Shown here: positions 9,201 to 16,510 of the stretch, in pieces
How the letters are laid out: each line of letters starts with the position of its first letter
How positions within the stretch are numbered: position 1 is the stretch's first letter
Source: Acidobacteriales bacterium 59-55
Lineage (GTDB): Bacteria; Acidobacteriota; Terriglobia; Terriglobales; Acidobacteriaceae
Length of the DNA: 64,000 nt
Assembly (NCBI GenBank): GCA_001897435.1
Contig: MKSV01000010.1
Location: forward strand, 124,001-188,000
Reading direction: 5' to 3'
Notes under the pieces: generated by a model
What the model saw: the letters and a program-made list of their open reading frames with translations, nothing else
The model's database searches: none
Told to the model about the DNA's origin: nothing
Made by a program: the position numbers and the translations under genes

Positions 9201-11423
9201 TCAACGCGCCGTATCTTTGCGACGGTCACCAATGGAAGCACCAACCAGGTCACCTGGACGGTGAAGTCCGGTTCCGCGCAGATCTCTTCAGGCACCGGTT
9301 CGTGGATCGACGTGACCGCGCCGGCGACGGGATCTTCCTGTTCGATTACGGGAACGAGCGCGAAGTATGCGGTGGCTTCCGCGACGCGATTTACCATTCA
9401 GGCAGCCTCTGTGGACGACGGATCGAAGACCGCCGACGTTACGTTCAACGTCTGCAAGCCTGCCGTAGAAGTTTCGGTCGTTCCGTTCTATCGCACCGTC
9501 TATGCAAACCAGCCTGTCGATCTCCAGAGCTTTGTGCTCGGAGCGACGAACCAGAATGTTCATTGGGCGATTACATCACAACCCAGGAACGGAGACGGCA
9601 GCCTTGCCGATTCCACCTCTCGCGATACCTTGTTCACCGGAACCATTCCCGGACGCTATCACCTTACGGCAACCAGCGTCGCGGATGGAGCGAAGAGCGC
9701 GACGGCGATTGTCTACGTGACCGGTCACACGATGCCGTTTCGTGTCACTCCTAACCGGACAGAGCCCGTCGATTGCTCGGTCGATCCGGCGATGCTGGGG
9801 ACTGTGTACGAGGTCGGTCCGTCGCAGGCATTCAAGACGCTTGCCGCAGTGCCGTTCCCAACCATGGAACCCGGTTCAACCGTACGGCTGCATAACGAAG
9901 ACGCGACCGGTCTGCATCCCACGGAATATCACGAATATGTTCAGATCTCGCGCGCGGCGACTGCCGATCAGCCGTTTCGTCTGTGCGGCGTTCCCGATCG
10001 ATTTGGGAATCTGCCTGTCATCGACGGGGCAAATGCGACCGGCCGATCCGATACGGGAGCCGATGTTGCCGGCACCGGGCTTCTGGCGCTGCACAGTTCG
10101 AACAGCTTTACCTACTGGCCTGCCTTTTCCGGACCGCAATACATTGCCGTCGAAGGAATTCAATTTCGCAATGCGAAGGCCGGCAACAGCTACCGTGCAC
10201 CGGGCGGTTCGGCCAATACCTGGCAGAGTTCTTCCTCATGCATTCAGGTCGATGAGGCGCAGAATATTGCGTTTGTCGGCGATGATATCGGAAGTTGCAG
10301 CAGCGGAGTGCTGACCGAATTCAACAGCAACGGAGGCTGGGGAGCATCGGACGTGAACCTCCTTCTGGAGGGAAACTACATCCACAACAATGGAGTCGCC
10401 GGCTCGAAGCTTGGACACCAGGTGTACCTCCAGTCGTGGGGCAATGTCGTGCAGTTCAATCGCATTGACAACTACACCGCGGGCGCACTGGGCGCGAACG
10501 TCAAATCGCGCGGCCTCCAGGACGTCTTCCGCTATAACTACCTTGGCGACGGCGCGCAGCGGCAGATGGATCTTGTCGACGTAACCGATGCCCCGGCCTA
10601 CATGTCGTTCAGCGGCTTTCTTAGCGGCGGAGCTAACTCCTTCCATGCCCTTTACAACAAGGATGCCTATCCTGCCGATCGGATCGCCGCCGAGCAGGAA
10701 GCCTGGAACTCGCACTTTGTCTACGGCAATATCTATCAAAACAGTACATCGATGGCGCCTATCCACTTCTCCATGGATACGAGCGGCGGCGAGCTTGCGC
10801 GAAAGGGATCGCTCTACTGGTACAACAACACCTTCTACGAGAAGGCGTGTCCTTCATGCTCCGGCGCGTGGACGCTGTTCGATACGACTGCCGGCAACGG
10901 TACCTATCTCCCGCAGGTCGAATTCCCGACGGTGCAGGCGTACAACAATATCGTCTGGATGGACAATGCAACCGCGCCGGTCTTCCATTGGAATAACTAC
11001 TCTGCGTTCATCGGTGAAGGAGGCGGCAATCTCCTGCCCGCAAACTGGGGCGCCAGTTCGACAGGAGAAGGCACCGGCCCTGCCTGGAACACCAGCCCCA
11101 ATGGCAATGCGTACCAGAACAGTCTTCCCTTGACGACGCATATCTCCGGATTGGATAAGACGGATGTCCTGACGACCGGAACCATCCCCTTCGATCGAAT
11201 TTCCTGGCTGGCCGGCAGCAAGGTTACCGGCACGCAGCTTGTGCCGTCGGCGGTCTGCGAGATGCCCGATCGCTTCGCCTACCTGCCTAGCCTGGGATAC
11301 GCCGTTCCCCGGGTCAGCTCTCCAGGCGTTGGGGCAACCGATACGGTTGCCGATACCTCAGGAATGATGAAGATCGTGATGGGTGGCGGGAGATACAACA
11401 CGCGGTACTCAAACTGCCATTGA
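6270..11423 (+). CDS. Giant secreted protein: Ig-like domains plus two right-handed beta-helix regions
   Basis: A 1717-residue exported protein. Residues 1-23 are a signal peptide (hydrophobic FLITLFLVSPLAYS). Two Big-type Ig domains follow (about 25-110 and 130-235; the first has QSGSTLQFGATCAYSDGS). The first parallel beta-helix region (about 240-790) starts YVRPGGGTPF and contains repeated short strands and asparagine-rich turns. Next come an Ig repeat (about 807-900, with SYAVTASYTGDSNYAAG), a Pro/Ser/Gly linker (900-960), two more Ig-like units and a second beta-helix region (about 1155-1700; VEGIQFRNA, LLEGNYIHNN). Such helices are typical of pectate-lyase-like and mannuronan-epimerase-like surface proteins, but no catalytic set was recognised. 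A TTG at 6282 with GGAG six bases upstream is a credible alternative start. Substrate unknown. Confidence 0.8.
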   Translation: MENILKSLAFLITLFLVSPLAYSKTVSSVSISPQGAVLQSGSTLQFGATCAYSDGSTDNCAAAGGVTWTTSRATALTVNSTGLVKAATDPRAGSVGTGLVLASAGGATDRANVYSQHPGDTFYQYMTPDYRLYQTTTQPTPVRLPLNVVLGSTVAIGSGIVVNYNGPTTGTPFNGTCNWVSSDPAKATVSKIGLVTAVAPGTVNITCGRAGNGVFGTSATSGWVSPGNVITLNIVAGGTGSQTWYVRPGGGTPFVSAAATPAGQCDGKHDADYPGSGVNQPCALGNIRYLWTDQKTYYQEKWMISGGDTVIVRQNPNGYNTGMDANTVGAPVNCNGDGGNCFMPSIPSGTAARHTRILGENYASCSSDSAKTLLHGTWGAYTVFNTTDSQFVDVACFEVTDTAACASSGAYTNTCRNGSNNAANHGILQSALTASVNYIDLFIHGLGSDGIHGASGVGIVADRVHIRAMPNAGINMDDNPWQVGNISVAGGFTLKNSITEFSGCVEEYPVVHNYPYIECRDQNTGGYADGFGTASATGDWLFDHDTWRYNFQDGLDLLHSGLNSLTVTNSTSYGNDGQQFKIGSGLMVIFRNNLTLHNCARIGQTIGDEPASAILPGVALCRAAGDGIPVAFDGQGTDLFQNNTYVGYGATSYDLMCTGGWDSCPNTKSVFQNNVNIGITNLNPALPDHRAPGLFYTQAAMPANQGWAVRDHNLYYGFRNGCPALNAGEICADAKFIGEPPLTISSETLLDNFNFNLSSSSLARGSGISIPGLLSDILGLTRLSLPSMGAIEFGGSSTAPPVSQPTTLTLGVTPSSLTVGQTATGAVSVISAGGVTPTGIISLLSGTSLLGTATLNSSGIATLSLPSLAAGSYAVTASYTGDSNYAAGVSSAVTLTVSNPVTSPPSGTPLPPSGTPLPSSGGNPSSGDPSSPSGTVKPPSGIPPSSVTDGEPSSGVKPAAVSISVAQPDYGFNVIPGSTRRIFATVTNGSTNQVTWTVKSGSAQISSGTGSWIDVTAPATGSSCSITGTSAKYAVASATRFTIQAASVDDGSKTADVTFNVCKPAVEVSVVPFYRTVYANQPVDLQSFVLGATNQNVHWAITSQPRNGDGSLADSTSRDTLFTGTIPGRYHLTATSVADGAKSATAIVYVTGHTMPFRVTPNRTEPVDCSVDPAMLGTVYEVGPSQAFKTLAAVPFPTMEPGSTVRLHNEDATGLHPTEYHEYVQISRAATADQPFRLCGVPDRFGNLPVIDGANATGRSDTGADVAGTGLLALHSSNSFTYWPAFSGPQYIAVEGIQFRNAKAGNSYRAPGGSANTWQSSSSCIQVDEAQNIAFVGDDIGSCSSGVLTEFNSNGGWGASDVNLLLEGNYIHNNGVAGSKLGHQVYLQSWGNVVQFNRIDNYTAGALGANVKSRGLQDVFRYNYLGDGAQRQMDLVDVTDAPAYMSFSGFLSGGANSFHALYNKDAYPADRIAAEQEAWNSHFVYGNIYQNSTSMAPIHFSMDTSGGELARKGSLYWYNNTFYEKACPSCSGAWTLFDTTAGNGTYLPQVEFPTVQAYNNIVWMDNATAPVFHWNNYSAFIGEGGGNLLPANWGASSTGEGTGPAWNTSPNGNAYQNSLPLTTHISGLDKTDVLTTGTIPFDRISWLAGSKVTGTQLVPSAVCEMPDRFAYLPSLGYAVPRVSSPGVGATDTVADTSGMMKIVMGGGRYNTRYSNCH
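8985..9026 (+). repeat. Two-copy 21-nt tandem repeat coding for a Pro/Ser linker
   Basis: AGCGGCACCCCTCTTCCT recurs at 8985 and 9006 (21-nt period, differing only in the last three bases). It encodes SGTPLPP/SGTPLPS in the linker between the halves of the beta-helix protein and could vary in copy number between strains. Confidence 0.8.
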
Positions 11424-11449
11424 GAACGATAAAAGAACCATAAAAGAAC

Positions 11450-11490
11450 AAGGCGCCCGGGATGAATGATCCCGGACGCCTTGCCGTTTT
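11450..11490 (+). terminator. Strong rho-independent terminator after the beta-helix protein
   Basis: AAGGCG-C-CCGGGAT pairs with ATCCCGG-A-CGCCTT around a GAATG loop (13 pairs with one mismatch) and is followed by GCCGTTTT. It sits 27 nt after the stop codon. Confidence 0.85.
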
Positions 11491-11609
11491 GACCGGCCCT
11501 GCTTCCACCGGAATTGGCGGTATGAACCATTCCAGTGACCGCGTCGCGCCCGTTGCATCGCACTTTCGGTAGACTCATAGGGTACGTTTGCGTTGAGGAT
11601 ATTTAATCT

Positions 11610-12191
11610 ATGAATTTTCGGTACCTTGCTTTAGCTGTCGGCCTCGCGCTGACGACCCTTGCGGCCCACGCTCAGGTTGGCCTTTATATCAACCCTGTCG
11701 CCATCCGCATAAGCAACTCCCAGGCCGATACGGGTCCATTCGCTTTCCTTGGAGAGAACTCCAAATCCAACATCTTCTACGGTGTCAACATCGGCGGATA
11801 CTACAACTTCTACCACCAGGGAAAGACCGAGGTTGGCCTCGATATCCGCGACTCCTTCACGAATGGCAACAGCGCAACGCTCAACAGCTTCCTTGTCGGA
11901 GTCCGCGTCGCCACTGCGCCTTTCAAGAGGCCTCTCAAGCCGTACCTTCAGGCCTCCGTTGGGGTGGGCACCACTCGTCCTCCGACGAGCAGCGTGCGTT
12001 CCAACAGAGCGCAGTTCGGAATCTTCGGAGGCGCGGATTACACGCTCAGCCGCCATGTCGACTTCCGTGTCGTTGAAATAGGTTTCAATTCTCTGACAAC
12101 GGCCAGCAGCAGTACGATCGGCGGTGTCGGCAGCATTCCCGCTTCGAAGCTGCTCAGCTTCAGCACCGGCCTGGTCTTCCGGTTCCCCTAG
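11610..12191 (+). CDS. Small outer-membrane beta-barrel protein
   Basis: A 193-residue protein with a clear signal peptide (YLALAVGLALTTLAAHAQ, cleavage after AHA). The mature part alternates polar and hydrophobic residues in barrel-like strands such as IFYGVNIGGYYNFY, TEVGLDIRDSF, YLQASVGVGT and AQFGIFGGADYTLS. It resembles the OmpA/OmpW-like single-domain barrels common in this phylum. The last residues are FRFP; the terminal residue is Pro and not the usual aromatic, although an aromatic lies at the third position from the end. GAGGA lies ten bases before the ATG. It stands alone between two terminators. No specific function can be given. Confidence 0.75.
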   Translation: MNFRYLALAVGLALTTLAAHAQVGLYINPVAIRISNSQADTGPFAFLGENSKSNIFYGVNIGGYYNFYHQGKTEVGLDIRDSFTNGNSATLNSFLVGVRVATAPFKRPLKPYLQASVGVGTTRPPTSSVRSNRAQFGIFGGADYTLSRHVDFRVVEIGFNSLTTASSSTIGGVGSIPASKLLSFSTGLVFRFP

Positions 12192-12411
12192 AGGCTGTTA
12201 TGACTCCCCGCCTGCTGTTCACGGCAGACCGAATCGCGTCGTATTGCCTCTACAGGTCAGCGCGACGGGTAGCTTGATACCCCCCAATGTATCCGGCTGC
12301 CTTCGACAACTCGCTGGGTAGCGTTCAATTTATGAGGGTCGCAGATGGCAAGATCGCTGTCCTTAACCAGGAGGCTCACTTTCTTATCCTTTGTGTTGAA
12401 TATTCTGGAAA

Positions 12412-12436
12412 GAGCGCCTCAGATATTGAGGCGCTC
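12412..12436 (-). terminator. Terminator at the end of the cytochrome/propeller operon
   Basis: GAGCGCCTCA and TGAGGCGCTC form a perfect ten-base stem with a five-base loop. On the minus strand it is followed by TTTCC. It overlaps the stop codon of the propeller gene, so the terminator is partly built from coding sequence. Confidence 0.65.
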
Positions 12437-13498
12437 CAGCTTCGTAATTCTTCCCGATTGATTCCAGTCCGATACAAAGATATTGGCGTCGCGATCAATG
12501 AAGCAACCGTGCGCTGCACTGAAGATTCCAGGTTTGATCTCAGACGGAGTTGTCTTGTAGCTTGCCCACTGTGATCGATCGGGGTTGTCTCCCAGGAATG
12601 CAACCGGGGCGTTATCTCTATCCAGAATGGTCGTTCGTCCCTCCAACTCCGAGACCACGGCATAGTCGCCGTGAAAGCTGACCTGACATGGGCGGCGCAT
12701 ATGGAACGCTACATGTTTTACAAATTTTCCGTCGAGATCGAAGTGCGACAGCCGCCGGTTCTCCCGGTCGCATACCAGCAGCAGGGGCTGATCGTAGCGT
12801 TTATCGAGCACCATTCCATGGCTGCAGTTGCACAGTCCGTCCGCGCTTCCTTTCCCCGCGAAGGCGGCAAGGTATTCGCCATTTTTGCTGAAGCGGAAGA
12901 TACGCGAGTCGCCATATCCGTTGGCGATGTAGATGGAGCCATCAGGAGCGGGAACCGCAGCGGTTAGCCGCCACTCATTCAGCGCGGTAAAGCCGGCCTC
13001 GGGCGGAGCGGTGATCTTCTGTATGACGGTTCCATCGGTCTTCATCTTGACGAAGAGCCAGTGCTCGGCTGGCGTACCCTTCTGCACCGTGCAATAGAAA
13101 TACTGCACTCCATTCTCTTCGGCGTGGACCATGGAGTGGATCTCCGGGTATTCCTGTGCGATGGTGCGGATCAGCGTTCCCTGTTGGTCATAGACCAGGA
13201 CTCCAGTGCTGCTCTGGGTGCTGACGTAGAGCAGCCCCGCGTTGTCGGTCGCGATTCCTCCGTGAGTTCCACCGAAAGAGATTCCTTCGGGCAGCCGTCC
13301 CCAGCCCGAAACCGCGCGATAGGTCCATGAGCCATTTCCCGTTCGCGCCTCTTCCTTGCCGGCTTCACAGGCCGGCACGCTGGCTTCCGCTTTGTTCCGC
13401 TCGCCCGCCAGGGTTACAAGTGCGGTCGCTCCGGTTGCGGTAAAAAACTTTCTTCGGTCGAAGGTTTGCGCTACTTCGTGATCTGAAGGTTTATTCAT
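12419..13498 (-). CDS. Tat-exported NHL/six-bladed beta-propeller protein
   Basis: A 359-residue protein. The N-terminus DRRKFFTATGATALVTLAG is a twin-arginine-type signal. The rest consists of repeated propeller blades: GGIATDNAGLLYVSTQSSTG, APDGSIYIANGYGDSRIFRF, HGMVLDKRYDQPLLLVCDRENRRLSHFDLDGKFVKHV and FIDRDANIFVSDWNQSGRI. Repeats of the form DxxGxxYVxxxxxxxIxxF are typical of NHL propellers. It is the last gene of a four-gene operon and overlaps the preceding stop by ATGA. The role is probably binding or scaffolding in the periplasm; some related propellers are lyases, but no active site was identified. Confidence 0.8.
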   Translation of the reverse strand: MNKPSDHEVAQTFDRRKFFTATGATALVTLAGERNKAEASVPACEAGKEEARTGNGSWTYRAVSGWGRLPEGISFGGTHGGIATDNAGLLYVSTQSSTGVLVYDQQGTLIRTIAQEYPEIHSMVHAEENGVQYFYCTVQKGTPAEHWLFVKMKTDGTVIQKITAPPEAGFTALNEWRLTAAVPAPDGSIYIANGYGDSRIFRFSKNGEYLAAFAGKGSADGLCNCSHGMVLDKRYDQPLLLVCDRENRRLSHFDLDGKFVKHVAFHMRRPCQVSFHGDYAVVSELEGRTTILDRDNAPVAFLGDNPDRSQWASYKTTPSEIKPGIFSAAHGCFIDRDANIFVSDWNQSGRITKLERLNI

Positions 13499-14928
13499 AG
13501 TGTCTTCCTCTCGGTTGGTGGAGCAGTATCCGCGATGGGCGCGTGTTGAGCCGGTGTGTCGTATAGGTAAATACTGTGCAGGCCCTTTATCGCTTCAAGG
13601 GGGGCTAACGCTGCCTTCGTCACCTTGGTTCCGCTTAGATTCAGGTAGGTCAACTGCGAGAGCGGAATCAGCTTCGTCAGGCTGTTGCCGGTGACGGCCG
13701 TATCTTCCAAGTGCAACACTCGCAGGTGAGTGAACTTGCTCAACGTATCGAAGCCGGCATCGGTCACCCCTGTGCGAGCCAATTCGACTTCCACGATGTA
13801 GGGTGCGAACTTCGCGAACTGCGCGAGTTGGGCATCGCCAAAATTTTTACCGACATCAACCGTTCTAAGGATTAATCCATCAGACGCCTTGTTGGACACC
13901 TGTACCAGTTTGGCGCCCGTACCACTACCCATCGCCGCGATCTCCGGCATCAAAGCACTATAGTCTCCCACCGGCGGCAGCGGCACATCCTTGTGTTCAT
14001 TAATGGTGATTCCGGACAAGGAAGTCGCCGTGGACGACGCCCCCTGCTGCACCCAGGCGCGAATCCACTCAATCTGCTCCGGTTTGAGAGGCGGTTTGCC
14101 CTCTGACGGCATGAACTGTTTGTGGTCTTTGGGAAGAGTAACGCGTATCAGCAGCAGGCTCTTGTCGGGAGCGCCCGCGGCGATGACCTTGCCATCCTTT
14201 CCGCCCTCCATCAGATACTCATATGAGTCAAGGCGGAGGCCTCCCTTAACCTTGTTTTCGCCATGGCACACCACGCAGTCTGAATCGAAGATGGGGTTGA
14301 TGTGCTGCGCGTAAAACGAGCCGGAGATTGGCGCCTTGGCTGGCGAAGACCCCAATCCTGTCCAGCGTTTGAGCAGCGGCGGCATGGATTCAGTAAGGTA
14401 GTTGCTCCCATGGGTCAATGAACCGCCCTGATGGGCCGCCCACGACAACACAAGCAACACGCAACCCAGCAATACGGGATAGAGTCGCGGTACGGCGCCT
14501 GATGCCCATAATGGACGCACCAGCAGGCATAGCAACACGCCGATGGTCAGGGCGATACCGCCCCACATATGCCGCGTGACGCCTGCGCCTGAATCGCCGC
14601 TGCCGTAAGCAAGCAAATAACCAAGCGTCATCGCGCCCAGACTGCTGATGAAGCCGAGGGCCAATACCAAACTCGCGCTCTCACGCAGCGACGGCTTCCA
14701 GCGTCCCCCAACTTCGAGTAATGGAACCAGCAGGATAAAGCCAATCGGCAGATGAATGATAAGCGGATGGAACCTTCCCAGGAACTGTTGCCAGTCCGCA
14801 TGGGGTTTCCCATCCAGTTTGAAGATGTGGGGCAGGAGCAGCAGCGCCATGCTAAATAGCAGGGCCATTACCCAGGCCGTCCGCGCCGCCGGACTTCTGG
14901 GAAGCAGTTTCGAATCAAGTCCACTCAC
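13495..14928 (-). CDS. Membrane c-type cytochrome with leucine-rich repeats
   Basis: A 477-residue fusion. Residues 1-180 contain about five membrane helices; FLGRFHPLIIHLPIGFILL resembles the DUF2231-type quinone/heme membrane domain with conserved histidines. Residues about 205-300 form a planctomycete-type cytochrome domain with one c-heme site, CVVCH, followed by GENKVKGGLRLDSYEYLMEGG and a PPLKPEQIEWIRAWVQQGA helix. The C-terminal 110 residues form leucine-rich repeats (TGVTDAGFDTLSKFTHLRVL, LTYLNLSGTKVT). Start is GTG at 14928. It is translationally coupled to the propeller gene downstream. It probably passes electrons between membrane and periplasm for its operon partners; the substrate is unknown. 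Confidence 0.8.
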   Translation of the reverse strand: MSGLDSKLLPRSPAARTAWVMALLFSMALLLLPHIFKLDGKPHADWQQFLGRFHPLIIHLPIGFILLVPLLEVGGRWKPSLRESASLVLALGFISSLGAMTLGYLLAYGSGDSGAGVTRHMWGGIALTIGVLLCLLVRPLWASGAVPRLYPVLLGCVLLVLSWAAHQGGSLTHGSNYLTESMPPLLKRWTGLGSSPAKAPISGSFYAQHINPIFDSDCVVCHGENKVKGGLRLDSYEYLMEGGKDGKVIAAGAPDKSLLLIRVTLPKDHKQFMPSEGKPPLKPEQIEWIRAWVQQGASSTATSLSGITINEHKDVPLPPVGDYSALMPEIAAMGSGTGAKLVQVSNKASDGLILRTVDVGKNFGDAQLAQFAKFAPYIVEVELARTGVTDAGFDTLSKFTHLRVLHLEDTAVTGNSLTKLIPLSQLTYLNLSGTKVTKAALAPLEAIKGLHSIYLYDTPAQHAPIADTAPPTERKTL

Positions 14929-14943
14929 GCCTTCACCGAGTCC

Positions 14944-16500
14944 TCATGCCAGCAATCCCTGAACAACGTAGGCAGGCGTCGTGCCAGTCAGTTTCTGATC
15001 GAGCCCTTGTGATTGAAAGGTCAGCTTGTTATGGTCGATGCCCAGGCAGTGCAGTACCGTCGCGTTGAAGTCCCGCACAGGGACGGGATCCTTCACCACG
15101 TTGTAGCTGTAGTCGTCCGTTTCGCCATAAGAGATTCCGGGTTTGACACCCCCGCCGGCCATCCATGTGGTGAAGCATCGCGGGTGATGATCGCGGCCAT
15201 AATCGGTCTCGGAGAGTCCCCCCTGGCTGTATACCGTGCGACCAAACTCGCCCGCCCAGATCACCAGCGTGTCGTCGAGCAGTCCACGCTGTTGCAGGTC
15301 CGTGATCAACGCATAACATGCGCGATCCGTCTCCTGGCAGAGGATCGGCAGCAGCTTCGGCACATTGCCATGTACGTCCCAGCCGCGCTTGTAGACCTGC
15401 GTAAACCGCACGCCGCGCTCGGCCATTCTACGCGCCATCAGGCAGTTGTAAGCGAACGTGCCGGGTACTTTCGCCTCGGATCCGTAAAGGTCCCAGGTCG
15501 ACTTCGGCTCCTTGCTCAGATCCGTAAGCTCCGGCACCGAAGTCTGCATGCGGTACGCCATCTCATACTGCGAAATGCGCGAGTTTGTCTCCGGATCACC
15601 GAGCTCCGCGTAGGTCTGCTGATTGATCTGATGCACCGCATCCAGCATCTTTCTACGAACATCGCGATTGACTCCGGCGGGATCGCTCAGAAAGAGCACC
15701 GGGTCTCCTGCCGAACGCAGTCCGACTCCCGCATACTCGGACGAAAGAAAGCCGCTACTCCATAAACGCGACGATACCGGCTGGTTGTTCTCGATAGGGT
15801 TCAGCTTGCTCTGAAGCACCATGAAGGTAGGCAGATTATTGTTCATGCTGCCGAGCCCATAGGACAGCCACGCGCCCATGCAGGGCTTGCCCGAATTCAT
15901 GTTCCCGGTATTCATCAGCATGATCGCGGGCTCGTGATTGATGGCGTCCGTGTTGGTTGTCTTGATAATCGTCAGCTGGTCAATCATCTTCGACGTGTAC
16001 GGCAGCAGATCGCTCACCCAGGTCCCGCTTTTGCCATGCTGCTTGAACGCCCAGTGCGACGGAGCAATGGGAAAGCGCGCCTGCCCTGACGACATGCCGG
16101 TTAATTGCTGCGCGCCTCGCACCGAATCCGGCATGTCCTGGTTGTACATCGCGGCCAACTTGGGCTTGTAGTCCAGCATGTCCATCTGCGGCGGACCGCC
16201 CGACATGAAGAGATAGATGGCGCGCTTGGCCTTCGGAGCGAAGTTCGGCAGCTTAAACTGCTCCGGCGTGATGACCTTCGGTTGACTGGAAGTCGTCGTA
16301 GCGTGGGCCACGGAGGTCAGTGCATGGTCTCCTGTCAGAGACGCCATCGCAGCCCAGCCCATCACCTTGCCTGCGCGGCCGAGGAAGTGCCGGCGGGTCT
16401 GCAGTGCGGCCCATTCCTGCTTCAGTTCTTCAGGAATAGGCAACGTCCGGACGTCCAGGTCCTGCTCGGTATCGGTGCAAAGCGGATGCTGTTTCATCAT
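14944..16500 (-). CDS. DUF1501 family Tat-exported protein
   Basis: A 518-residue protein of the DUF1501 family, which has a sulfatase/alkaline-phosphatase-like fold and nearly always sits beside PSD1/DUF1549-DUF1553 cytochromes. A twin-arginine signal QTRRHFLGRAGKVMGWAAM lies near residue 36. Family features include AIYLFMSGGPPQMDMLDYKP, TDAINHEPAIMLMNTG, VIWAGEFGRT and the GRDHHPRCFTTWMAGGGVK region. GGAG precedes the double ATG. It is ten nt from the upstream cytochrome gene and 15 nt from the next gene. The reaction is not established for the family in general. Confidence 0.9.
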   Translation of the reverse strand: MMKQHPLCTDTEQDLDVRTLPIPEELKQEWAALQTRRHFLGRAGKVMGWAAMASLTGDHALTSVAHATTTSSQPKVITPEQFKLPNFAPKAKRAIYLFMSGGPPQMDMLDYKPKLAAMYNQDMPDSVRGAQQLTGMSSGQARFPIAPSHWAFKQHGKSGTWVSDLLPYTSKMIDQLTIIKTTNTDAINHEPAIMLMNTGNMNSGKPCMGAWLSYGLGSMNNNLPTFMVLQSKLNPIENNQPVSSRLWSSGFLSSEYAGVGLRSAGDPVLFLSDPAGVNRDVRRKMLDAVHQINQQTYAELGDPETNSRISQYEMAYRMQTSVPELTDLSKEPKSTWDLYGSEAKVPGTFAYNCLMARRMAERGVRFTQVYKRGWDVHGNVPKLLPILCQETDRACYALITDLQQRGLLDDTLVIWAGEFGRTVYSQGGLSETDYGRDHHPRCFTTWMAGGGVKPGISYGETDDYSYNVVKDPVPVRDFNATVLHCLGIDHNKLTFQSQGLDQKLTGTTPAYVVQGLLA

Positions 16501-16510
16501 GCTCCTCTCG

